DNA of 7,385 nucleotides from Chthoniobacterales bacterium (GCA_013694945.1 JACDBM010000325.1:1-7385), one strand, 5' to 3'. Shown: positions 1 through 6,742, numbered from the stretch's first letter. Notes: a model not told the origin generated them from the sequence alone. Numbers and translations are program-made.

Positions 1-82
1 CCGCGCCGATTGTGGCATAAAGATGATCGAACTCCAGAGGTTTTTCGACAATTTTTGCCTCGCCAGGCCGTTTTGCCGCTCG
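1..82. other. Short region downstream of the RNase gene; possible start of another minus-strand gene
   Basis: This stretch follows the RNase stop codon on the minus strand and is cut by the window edge. No U-tailed terminator is visible for the minus-strand transcript, so the operon may continue to the left. A minus-strand ATG at 18..16 opens a frame reading MPQSAR before the edge. A GGAG lies 13 nt upstream of it, which is longer than ideal spacing. Six codons are too few to identify or confirm a gene, so this is only a possible next cistron. Confidence 0.25.
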
Positions 83-1657
83 TTAGGGCTTCAGTTCTGC
101 GCCACTATTCGCGTCTGTCACCATGAATTTCTCGTGGTGGTATCCGGGATCGCCGCGGAACATCAGCCGCCCGGCATAGCGCCGCTCCAGCTCTACAAGA
201 AGCTCTTCATCTTCTTCCTTGAGCCGCTTCAGGACGTCCGGATTCAGGATCACGCGGATATCATGCACGCTATCCTGATATTTTCGCATAATGGTGTTCA
301 GCATTCGGTGCAGCTCAACACTTGTGGTCATGGAGGTCTTAACCACACCACGGCCCTGGCAGTATGGGCAGTTTTCGTAAATCGAATCGCTCAGACTCTC
401 CTGCGCTCGCTGGCGCGTCATTTCCATCAGACCCAGCGCCGATAGTTGCAGGACATGCGTCTTTGCCTTGTCCCGCTTGAGCCGCTCCTTCATGAGGCTA
501 TAGACCGCTTGCTGATCTTTCCGGCTCTTCATGTCGATGAAGTCCCCAATGATTAGGCCGCCGACGTTTCGCAGGCGAAGTTGACGCGCGATCTCATCCG
601 CAGCCTCGAGATTTGTCTGCAGAATGGTCTTCTCGACGTCGCGACCGCCTTTGTTGCGGCCTGTATTCACGTCGATAGCGACGAGGGCCTCAGTCTCGTC
701 AATCACGATGTAGCCGCCGCACTTCAGCCAAACCTGCCGGTGAAAGGCGTCGTCGATCTGCTTCTGAATGCCAAAAGTCTCAAAGATTGGCGCGGCGCCA
801 TCATAGAATTGGATCCGGTTCCGTGCCCGCCGGGAGATTTGCCCAACCATTTCATTCATGCGCTCGATGGCAGCACGGTCGTCACAGACCACCTCATCAA
901 TCTCTTCAGTCAGAAAATCACGCACCGTTCGTTCCACCAAATCGGGCTCCTCGAAGACACGGGCCGGCGCCTTCTCGTCCCGGATAGCCTGCTCGACTCG
1001 TTGCCATTGCTCGACCAAAAACGCCAAATCTCGCACGAAATACCGCGCGCGTTGCCCCTCGCCTACGGTCCGAATGATGACGCCGACGCCTTCCGGGATG
1101 TCCAGCTCGCGGAGGATTTTGCGCAGGCGTTCCCGTTCTTTCGGATCCTCGATTTTCCGGGAGATACCGCTCCGTTCGCTATACGGCATGAAAACAAGAT
1201 AGCGTCCAGCGAAGCTCAGATTTGTGGTGACACGCGGACCTTTGGTTCCGATCGGACCTTTCGTGACCTGCACGATCACTTCGGAGCCGACCGGGTAGAT
1301 ATTCGGAATTTCTTTCGCGGTGATCCGCTTCTTCGAACTCCGCTTCTCCGGCCGATCGATCTCCTCAATCCCGCTGTCGAGTGCAGCGGGAATCGCATCC
1401 CAGAAATGCAGGAAGGCATTCTTCTCGAAGCCGATGTCGACGAACATCGCCTTCAAGCCCATCTCGATATTCTTGACCCGTCCCTTGTAGACGCTCCCGA
1501 CGATGTTGCGGGTGCTGTTACGCTCGACGTTGTACTCCTCCAACCGGCCTTCTTCGAGGAGCGCCACCCGACGCTCCAGTTTCTCCACGCTGATGACGAG
1601 CTTGTTGCCGGTCTTGCGCGTGGAAAGGCCTAAAATTCGTTTCACTTTGTCTATCAT
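83..1657 (-). CDS. rng: Ribonuclease G/E family endoribonuclease (RNase G-like)
   Basis: Endonuclease of the RNase E/G family, which cuts single-stranded, AU-rich RNA in rRNA maturation and mRNA decay in the cytoplasm. The 524-aa protein has an S1 RNA-binding domain (about residues 50-145, beginning GSVYKGRVKNIEMGLKAMF). Its basic insert at about 88-118 (EKRSSKKR) lies between S1 strands. An RNase H-like/DNase I-like catalytic core follows, with the family metal-binding aspartates visible in VAIDVNTG (D329) and DFIDM (D372/D375). The Zn-link is present as CPYC (C430, C433). The length is close to E. coli RNase G (489 aa), and the long C-terminal degradosome scaffold of RNase E is absent, so RNase G-like is the better name. 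The ATG start is followed directly by family-like sequence (MIDKVKRILG). Only a weak GAG lies about 8 nt upstream. It is the last identified cistron of the mre cluster, 60 nt after mrdA. Confidence 0.93.
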   Translation of the reverse strand: MIDKVKRILGLSTRKTGNKLVISVEKLERRVALLEEGRLEEYNVERNSTRNIVGSVYKGRVKNIEMGLKAMFVDIGFEKNAFLHFWDAIPAALDSGIEEIDRPEKRSSKKRITAKEIPNIYPVGSEVIVQVTKGPIGTKGPRVTTNLSFAGRYLVFMPYSERSGISRKIEDPKERERLRKILRELDIPEGVGVIIRTVGEGQRARYFVRDLAFLVEQWQRVEQAIRDEKAPARVFEEPDLVERTVRDFLTEEIDEVVCDDRAAIERMNEMVGQISRRARNRIQFYDGAAPIFETFGIQKQIDDAFHRQVWLKCGGYIVIDETEALVAIDVNTGRNKGGRDVEKTILQTNLEAADEIARQLRLRNVGGLIIGDFIDMKSRKDQQAVYSLMKERLKRDKAKTHVLQLSALGLMEMTRQRAQESLSDSIYENCPYCQGRGVVKTSMTTSVELHRMLNTIMRKYQDSVHDIRVILNPDVLKRLKEEDEELLVELERRYAGRLMFRGDPGYHHEKFMVTDANSGAELKP

Positions 1658-1676
1658 AAAATCTCGAAAAGGGTGA

Positions 1677-1719
1677 GATCACGGATGGACGCGGCGAACG
1701 GGCATTCATCTGCGTGATC
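1677..1719 (-). promoter_or_regulatory. Bulged hairpin between mrdA and the RNase gene
   Basis: The arms 1677-1683 (GATCACG) and 1713-1719 (CGTGATC) are perfectly complementary. The stem continues with 1684-1687 (GATG) against 1707-1710 (CATC) after a 2-nt bulge at 1711-1712. This gives 11 bp with a 19-nt loop. In the minus-strand mRNA it covers two bases of the mrdA stop codon and ends 19 nt before the RNase ATG. A short U run (UUUU) follows 5 nt after the stem, which is too weak and too distant for a convincing terminator. It could act as an attenuator, a processing site or a translation control element. Function is inferred only. Confidence 0.45.
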
Positions 1720-3997
1720 AAGGGTTTTGTTTGCGCGGAGCGCCCCGCCGGACTGGCGGAGGGGCGGGCGGCGGTGCCGGTCGTGCACCGAAAAGGCGTT
1801 GGAAAAAGTTGGGCCGTTTCTGCGGCAGCGGTGCAGGCGAGAGAGGTTGAGCCCGCGCGACTCGCTGCGCCCGAGGGATAATCTTCCCGCGCGCGTCCGC
1901 TTCCGGTTCTACGTCAGGTTCGCCGTCAGCCGCAGCCATCTGCACGTTCGCGTTGTCCGATTCCTCCAGTTTCTCTTCGTCGGTTCCCGGAACGTTCGGA
2001 CCGGAGTCTTTGAAAGTGATTGCCTCGATCATCGCAAACGGATTGGGCTTGTTCGCCGGTGCGAGCCACGCCAGCTGGGGATCGAAGCGGCCTTCTTCCA
2101 TGGCGAGCGCTCTCTCCAGAATGCGAGTTGCGATCGGCGCCGCGACAGATCCTCCATGCGCTCCGCCCTGCACCATGACCGCGATGGCAAGCTTCGGGTT
2201 CTCGTAAGGAGCGAAGCAGGCGAACCACGCAATCGTGTCCTTCTTTCCTCCCGTCATGGCTTGCGCGGTCCCGGTTTTGCCCGCCACCTGCACCCCGGGA
2301 AGTCGCGCCTTGGCTCCGGTGCCCCCATCTTCGTTCACGACCTTCCAGAGTCCGCGGCGCGCCAGCTCGATCTGCTCAGGCTTGAAGTCCTGTCGCAAAT
2401 CCCCGTGCACTCGGGGCAACTGCGAGACCACAGGCTGGCCATTTTCATTCAGGATCGGCTTCCCATCGGCACCGATCACTTCCTTGATCAAACGGGGGTA
2501 ATAAGAGACGCCCCCATTCGCAACCGTGGCGTAAACCATTGCCAGCTGGAGTGGACTGACCAGATCATAGCCCTGGCCAATCGAAACGTTGGCCGTATAA
2601 GCGGAGGTCCACTTCTCGCGCGGGTAGTTGATCCGCATCCATTCAGGACCTGGTAGGACGCCGGGTTGTTCCCCAGTGATCTCAATCCCCGAAGCCTTCC
2701 CCAGACCGAGTGTCTCCCCTGTGTCATCGATGGCGTTGATTCCAGCGGCGTTCCCGAACTGGTAGAAGAACGAATTGCACGAAACCATGATGGCTTCTGA
2801 CAAGCCGATTCTCCCATGGGAGCCGCCTTTCTCGGAGATCCAGCACTTGAAGTAGTGATCGCCGTAGCTGACACCACCGTAACAATCGAAGCGCTGCGCG
2901 GCCAAGCCTTTTCGCAATCCTGCGAGCGCGGTGACGAGTTTGAACGTGGAGCCCGGCGGAAAGGCGCTAACGGCGCGATTGATGAGCGGGTTGGCTTCGT
3001 TTTTTCGGAGCGCCTCCCACTCCTTGGCTTTGATACTGGGGATGAAAGTGTTCGGATCGAACGACGGCACGGACGCCATCGCCAGGATGTCCCCGTTGTT
3101 CGGGTCCACCACCACTGCCGCCGCCCGACCGACCGCCCGTAGCGCCTCTTCCGTGATCATCTGCAAGCGAGCGTCCAGGGTGAGAATAACATTCGCACCA
3201 GCTTGTGGAGGTTCTTCGCGGAGAACGCCGTCAATCGCTCCCTTCGCATTGCGCCGCATGTAACGCACTCCGGGTTTCCCGCGCAGGTATTCGTCCATCG
3301 ATTTTTCGATGTTCGATTTCCCTTCCACGTCGCTCTGGTAGAACGTGAACTTCCGCGCCTCTTCCTTGTTCGTATCGTCCGGAGCGCCGACATATCCGAG
3401 CAGGTGCGCCGCGAGCGCTCCATAAACATATGAACGCACCGGCTTGATCGCGATGTCCACACCGGGCAGCCCGACGTCGTGCTCCGAAAACTTCGCCATC
3501 GTCTCGAAGTCGATGTCCTTGATGTAAGAGAATGGAACCTCCGTATTGGTCCGATAATGCTTCTGGAGCTTGTTCGCGTTGTAATCGCGGGCGAGGTCCA
3601 GATCGTCTAATCGAGGAACCACGCCATCGTTCACGATTTTCACGATGTCCGCTTCCTTCATGTCTTTCGGCATGCCGTTGATCGTCGCCCGGTACTCCGT
3701 GACGGGCGGCTGGCCGATGCGCTGGCGGTAACCCTTCACCATCTCCGGAAGATAAAAATCCACCTCGTAGCTGGCTCGATTCTGCACCAGCGAGAGGCCG
3801 CTGCGGTCGCGAATCTCACCGCGCACGGACGGAATCCGCACAGTCACTTCCGAGCTGCCGCGAATTTTCGCTGTCCATTCTGCGCCCCGCGCCACCTGCA
3901 CCCACCAAAGGCGCAGCGTGATGGCTCCCAGCCCCAGGAGCATGAAGAGCCCGAGCACCTGAATGCGCAGACGCGGGCTAAGACGGCGGCGGTTCAT
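1718..3997 (-). CDS. mrdA: Penicillin-binding protein 2 (elongasome DD-transpeptidase)
   Basis: Class B PBP that cross-links new peptidoglycan during lateral wall growth; its known partners are RodA and MreC. The 759-aa protein has a short basic cytoplasmic N-terminus and one membrane anchor (about 12-33). The pedestal/dimerisation region spans about 55-265 and includes VRGEIRDRSG and LPGVDIAIKPVRSY. The transpeptidase domain spans about 270-632. All three active-site motifs are intact: SxxK at S350-K353 (PPGSTFKL), SxN at S406-N408 (SCN) and KTG at 574-576 (AGKTGTAQ). C372, C385, H394 and C407 lie close to the active site and may bind metal. The protein is about 125 aa longer than E. coli PBP2 (633 aa) because of a C-terminal tail (about 635-759), first acidic, then rich in Pro, Ala and Arg. 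The ATG overlaps the mreD stop codon as ATGA, which fixes the start and implies translational coupling. rodA, the frequent neighbour, does not follow. Confidence 0.95.
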   Translation of the reverse strand: MNRRRLSPRLRIQVLGLFMLLGLGAITLRLWWVQVARGAEWTAKIRGSSEVTVRIPSVRGEIRDRSGLSLVQNRASYEVDFYLPEMVKGYRQRIGQPPVTEYRATINGMPKDMKEADIVKIVNDGVVPRLDDLDLARDYNANKLQKHYRTNTEVPFSYIKDIDFETMAKFSEHDVGLPGVDIAIKPVRSYVYGALAAHLLGYVGAPDDTNKEEARKFTFYQSDVEGKSNIEKSMDEYLRGKPGVRYMRRNAKGAIDGVLREEPPQAGANVILTLDARLQMITEEALRAVGRAAAVVVDPNNGDILAMASVPSFDPNTFIPSIKAKEWEALRKNEANPLINRAVSAFPPGSTFKLVTALAGLRKGLAAQRFDCYGGVSYGDHYFKCWISEKGGSHGRIGLSEAIMVSCNSFFYQFGNAAGINAIDDTGETLGLGKASGIEITGEQPGVLPGPEWMRINYPREKWTSAYTANVSIGQGYDLVSPLQLAMVYATVANGGVSYYPRLIKEVIGADGKPILNENGQPVVSQLPRVHGDLRQDFKPEQIELARRGLWKVVNEDGGTGAKARLPGVQVAGKTGTAQAMTGGKKDTIAWFACFAPYENPKLAIAVMVQGGAHGGSVAAPIATRILERALAMEEGRFDPQLAWLAPANKPNPFAMIEAITFKDSGPNVPGTDEEKLEESDNANVQMAAADGEPDVEPEADARGKIIPRAQRVARAQPLSPAPLPQKRPNFFQRLFGARPAPPPAPPPVRRGAPRKQNP

Positions 3998-4536
3998 CGG
4001 TAGGTTTCCCGCTCTGGCAGAAATGGATTCCCCGTGGCGTCACCGATTGTATGCAGCAGCCAGAAGACGAGAGGAGCTATGATCATCGCGATCACGCCCG
4101 GGCCGGCGATTTGCCACCAAGCCTCGGGGGTAAAGAGAATGGAGCCGCGCCGGAAGCTAATCATCAGGTATTGGCCGAGCAGGATCAGCGACGTGCAGAT
4201 GCCGCTCATGATGCAATGGATCTCCCAGCGACCTCGGATGAACAGAGGCCTGAGGCCATGCATAATGGACGCCAGCACGGCGTAGATGAGTATTGACCAT
4301 CCGAGCGCGATTTCAACTGTGGCGCCGATTGGTTGCACTGTTAGCGCGTCCAGCAGAAATCCCGCGACAAACGCGAGGGCCAGCATCAAAGGAAATGGCA
4401 GCGCCATCGCTCCGTAAAAGACAATCACAGGGACGACGTAGATATGGGCATTGTACATCCACTCGAGGGGCGGGATAAACAGCTCAATCATTTGAGCCAG
4501 GAACACCAGAACAACGAGAATCACAAAAAAGATCAT
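3994..4536 (-). CDS. mreD: Rod shape-determining membrane protein MreD
   Basis: Small integral inner-membrane protein of the elongasome that works with MreC. The 180-aa product is strongly hydrophobic. It has about five or six membrane segments (roughly 1-20, 31-50, 50-68, 76-95, 108-130 and 145-166), with a basic loop HGLRPLFIRGRWE at about 93-105. Length and topology fit the family (E. coli MreD is 162 aa), but MreD proteins diverge fast, so the call leans on position between mreC and mrdA. The ATG overlaps the mreC stop as ATGA, and the stop overlaps the mrdA start in the same way. An AGGGCGG (4539..4545, minus strand) just upstream of the ATG, inside the end of mreC, is the most SD-like site in the cluster, though its 2-nt spacing is tight. 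Confidence 0.9.
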   Translation of the reverse strand: MIFFVILVVLVFLAQMIELFIPPLEWMYNAHIYVVPVIVFYGAMALPFPLMLALAFVAGFLLDALTVQPIGATVEIALGWSILIYAVLASIMHGLRPLFIRGRWEIHCIMSGICTSLILLGQYLMISFRRGSILFTPEAWWQIAGPGVIAMIIAPLVFWLLHTIGDATGNPFLPERETYR

Positions 4537-5336
4537 TTCCGCCCTGTCACAACGAAGACATCCTCAAGCTTCGAAAGATCCACCGCCGGGGTGAGACGTG
4601 CCTGCCCGTCCAGCTCCCGCACTTTGTATTCTTTCACCGAGCCAATCAGGAGACCCGGAGGAAAGACGCCTCCTACGCCGGAGGTGTAGGTTTTCTGTCC
4701 TGGCTGGAGGTTCGCCTGCTTCGAGAGATAATTCAGATCCAGCAGAGGTGTCAACGCGCCGGCCACCCGTTCGCCGGAAACGATTCCTTGCTCGCGTGTG
4801 CCCTCGACGCTCGCCGCGACCCGGCAATTCTCGTCCGAGATCAGGAGCACAACGGAAATACTCTCGCTCGCGGTTGTCGTCTTTCCCACCAAGCCCTCCT
4901 CGGTGACGACTGCCATGTCGCCTGCGATCCCGTCACGCTTGCCGCGATTGATCGTCACCGTGCGCCACCAAGTCGATGCATCCCGCGTCACAATCTCGGC
5001 CGGCACCAATTTGAACACTGAACGTTCGCGATACGAGAGCGCCCCGCGCAGGCGGTTCACCTCATGCTCCACATCACGTAAGGCCTGATTCGTCGCTTTC
5101 AACGCGCGGTTCTCCACCCGCAGCGCTGTGTTATCGCGCTCCATCTCCTCGAGCGACTTCAAACCCTTCCGGATTGAAGTGATCTGTTTTTCTAATCCGG
5201 AGCCTGTCGTCAGAAATGGTGCGATCAGCTCATAAAACCCGGCTTGCAGCTTGCGTGTTCCTTCCGCCCCGAAACTGAGGAAGTATCCGAGAACCGCCGC
5301 GAACACCAGCAACGCCACCACGCTGGAGCGATTCAT
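4533..5336 (-). CDS. mreC: Rod shape-determining protein MreC
   Basis: Bitopic inner-membrane protein whose periplasmic part binds and activates PBP2 in the elongasome. From the chosen ATG the protein is 267 aa. It has a cytoplasmic stub MNRSS, a membrane anchor (about 6-23), a coiled coil (about 45-97, Leu/Glu-rich) and the two-lobed beta domain (about 105-265). Recognisable family stretches are STWWRTVTINRGKRDGI (121-137), VVTEEGLVGK (143-152), LISDENCRVAAS and TSGVGGVFPPGLLIGSV. The same frame is open further upstream to a TTG at 5414. That would add 26 residues encoded by the intergenic repeat and would bury the anchor, so the ATG at 5336 is preferred. No clear SD precedes it; AGAAG lies too far away. 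It overlaps mreD by 4 nt. Confidence 0.94.
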   Translation of the reverse strand: MNRSSVVALLVFAAVLGYFLSFGAEGTRKLQAGFYELIAPFLTTGSGLEKQITSIRKGLKSLEEMERDNTALRVENRALKATNQALRDVEHEVNRLRGALSYRERSVFKLVPAEIVTRDASTWWRTVTINRGKRDGIAGDMAVVTEEGLVGKTTTASESISVVLLISDENCRVAASVEGTREQGIVSGERVAGALTPLLDLNYLSKQANLQPGQKTYTSGVGGVFPPGLLIGSVKEYKVRELDGQARLTPAVDLSKLEDVFVVTGRK

Positions 5337-5346
5337 CGGAATTCGA

Positions 5347-5430
5347 GACTTCTGACTGCTGAATGCTGATTTGAAGAAGGTGCGTTCACCATTGGCGAAG
5401 CCGCAAATCAGCAATCAGAAATCCGAAATC
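5347..5430. repeat. Imperfect inverted repeat of heptamer units between mreB and mreC
   Basis: Two 26-nt arms, 5347-5372 and 5405-5430, are inverted copies matching at 21 of 26 positions; the innermost nine bases (TGCTGATTT) match perfectly. Each arm is built of 7-nt units. Read on the plus strand, the left arm has TTCTGAC, TGCTGAA, TGCTGAT. The right arm, read on the minus strand, has TTCGGAT, TTCTGAT, TGCTGAT. The 32-nt centre holds two small hairpins: GGTG-CGTT-CACC (5379-5390) and GGC-GAA-GCC (5394-5402). It fills nearly the whole mreB-mreC gap, so the operon mRNA could fold into a long stem with a branched tip. It resembles REP-type or heptad-repeat intergenic elements. Origin and function are unknown from this window. 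Confidence 0.7.
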
Positions 5431-5433
5431 ATT

Positions 5434-6477
5434 CTACCGCCAGGAACGATCGATCGAGGCGACTTGACGCAGAAACTTGAGCTCATTGAGGCATTTGCCG
5501 GTCCCTTCCGCGACAGCACTCAGCGGGTCTTCCGCCACATGGACAGGCAATCCCGTCTCCTCGCTCAACAGCTTGTCGAAACCGCGCAGCAACGCGCCAC
5601 CGCCGGCCAGCACTAAACCGCGATCGACGAGATCGGCGGAAAGCTCCGGCGGACAGCGTTCCAAAGTTATGCGAACCGAATCCACGATGGTCGAGATCGG
5701 CTCGAGCAACGCTTCGCGGACTTCCTGCGACGTGATCGTCAGCGTCTTCGGCAGACCTGCGACGAGGTCGCGACCTTTCACTTCCACGCTCGTCTCTTTG
5801 TCACTCGGATAAGCTGAGCCGATTTTTATTTTGATCTCCTCCGCCGTGCGCTCGCCGATCATCAGATTGTAGGCGCGCTTCATGTATTGCACGATGGCCT
5901 CATCGAGCTCATCGCCCGCTACGCGCACACTGCGGCTGAAGACAATTCCAGAGAGCGAGATCAACGCGACTTCCGTCGTGCCGCCGCCTATGTCGATGAT
6001 CATGTTGCCGGCGGGATCCTGCACCGGCAGCCCAACGCCGATCGCCGCCGCCATTGGCTCTTCAATCAGGTAAACTTCGCGGGCACCGGCATGGGTGGCG
6101 GATTCGCGTACCGCGCGCTTTTCCACTTCGGTGATGCCTGAGGGCACTGCGATGACGACCCGGGGGTGGGGCTTCATTCCCATCCGGCGGTTGTGCACCT
6201 TGTCGATGAAGTGACGGAGCATTGCTTCGGTCACCTCGAAGTCGGCGATCACACCATCCTTCAGCGGACGCACCGCGACAATATTGGCGGGCGTGCGGCC
6301 CAGCATCCGTTTGGCCTCGTCGCCAACGGCGAGCACTTTGTTCGTCCCTGCTTGCACTGCCACGACCGAAGGTTCTCGCAGCACGATGCCTTGATCCTTG
6401 ACGTAAACGAGCGTGTTAGCCGTGCCGAGATCAATGCCGATGTCGCTGGATAACCAGCCGAAAAGTCCGTTGAACAT
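5434..6477 (-). CDS. mreB: Rod shape-determining protein MreB (bacterial actin)
   Basis: Actin-like ATPase that forms membrane-attached filaments and orients the elongasome. The chosen ATG gives 347 aa, the usual family length. The N-terminal MFNGLFGWLSSD is an amphipathic membrane-binding segment. ATP-site motifs are all present: phosphate 1 DLGTANT (16-22), the IEEP stretch carrying the catalytic Glu (138-141), phosphate 2 DIGGGTTEV (162-170) and the adenosine motif LAGGGALL (290-297). The same frame is open upstream to a GTG at 6663, but the added 62 residues have no MreB character and that stretch contains a good promoter, so the ATG at 6477 is preferred. No SD precedes it; a GAGGAG at 6529-6534 (minus strand) is about 50 nt too far. 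Stop is TAG. It is the first gene of the cluster, 97 nt ahead of mreC. Confidence 0.96.
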   Translation of the reverse strand: MFNGLFGWLSSDIGIDLGTANTLVYVKDQGIVLREPSVVAVQAGTNKVLAVGDEAKRMLGRTPANIVAVRPLKDGVIADFEVTEAMLRHFIDKVHNRRMGMKPHPRVVIAVPSGITEVEKRAVRESATHAGAREVYLIEEPMAAAIGVGLPVQDPAGNMIIDIGGGTTEVALISLSGIVFSRSVRVAGDELDEAIVQYMKRAYNLMIGERTAEEIKIKIGSAYPSDKETSVEVKGRDLVAGLPKTLTITSQEVREALLEPISTIVDSVRITLERCPPELSADLVDRGLVLAGGGALLRGFDKLLSEETGLPVHVAEDPLSAVAEGTGKCLNELKFLRQVASIDRSWR

Positions 6478-6554
6478 GAGTAGATAGGTCAGTGAGAACG
6501 CGTTCCAGTCCGCCCGAGCCGCGTTTTTCTCCTCGACCGAAGCAGCTTCCGTGC

Positions 6555-6636
6555 GCTGCCGCGGGATGACGACCGGCTGAAACGCAGTGTATCTAGAAAC
6601 GGACGCTGGCATCGTCAAGGGAAAGCTGCCGCGGGA
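6555..6636. repeat. 12-bp direct repeat around the mreB promoter
   Basis: GCTGCCGCGGGA occurs exactly at 6555-6566 and again at 6625-6636, 70 bp apart. One copy lies just upstream of the predicted -35 box and the other about 20 bp inside the predicted leader. The second copy also sits within a GGGAAAGC repeat (6619-6626 and 6633-6640). The placement would suit a pair of protein-binding sites, but this is inference, since GC-rich sequence can repeat by chance or by duplication. Confidence 0.4.
6590..6618 (-). promoter_or_regulatory. Candidate sigma70-type promoter for the mreB operon
   Basis: On the minus strand a TTGACG box (6613-6618, five of six to consensus TTGACA) is followed after exactly 17 nt by TAGATA (6590-6595, three of six to TATAAT). 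Transcription would begin near 6583, giving a leader of about 105 nt before the mreB ATG. The strong -35 and ideal spacing support it; the -10 is mediocre. It lies inside the frame that would extend MreB to the GTG at 6663, which supports the shorter MreB. Confidence 0.55.
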
Positions 6637-6674
6637 AAGCGGAACGCCGCCGCTCACCTTCACCCCGTAGCTAT

Positions 6675-6690
6675 TTCGAATTCGTTCGAA
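6675..6690. promoter_or_regulatory. TTCGAA dyad with TTCG spacer
   Basis: TTCGAA at 6675-6680 and 6685-6690 flank a TTCG spacer. Because TTCGAA is self-complementary, the pair is both a direct and an inverted repeat, and as RNA it would form a 6-bp stem closed by a UUCG tetraloop. It lies between the two divergent genes, upstream of the mreB promoter and about 95 nt from the rpe start. It may be an operator for either gene. No known regulator site is recognised. Confidence 0.3.
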
Positions 6691-6742
6691 CTCTCGCGTA
6701 TCGTTGTACCGGTGCCGTTTCGCTCATGACTCTACAGTGAAG

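Noticed and set aside
57..68. Possible terminator hairpin GCCT-CGCC-AGGC downstream of the RNase gene
   Set aside because: The stem is only 4 bp and on the minus strand it is followed by A residues, not U, so it cannot end the operon transcript.
23..445. 140-codon plus-strand frame opposite the 3' end of the RNase gene
   Set aside because: Antisense shadow over the conserved Zn-link region, with no recognisable family.
581..1633. 350-codon open frame on the plus strand opposite the RNase gene
   Set aside because: It lies fully antisense to a gene with intact family motifs, its translation shows no recognisable domain, and long antisense frames are expected from GC-rich codon bias.
1727..2656. 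309-codon plus-strand frame opposite mrdA
   Set aside because: Antisense to the conserved transpeptidase domain and tail of PBP2; the translation is Arg/Ser/Pro-rich shadow sequence with no domain.
5337..5414. TTG start that would lengthen MreC by 26 residues
   Set aside because: The added residues are encoded by the inverted repeat, have no MreC character, and would move the membrane anchor away from the N-terminus.
6704..6738. TTGTAC and TACAGT as a promoter for rpe
   Set aside because: The boxes are 23 nt apart, well outside the usual 16-18 nt, and each matches consensus only partly.
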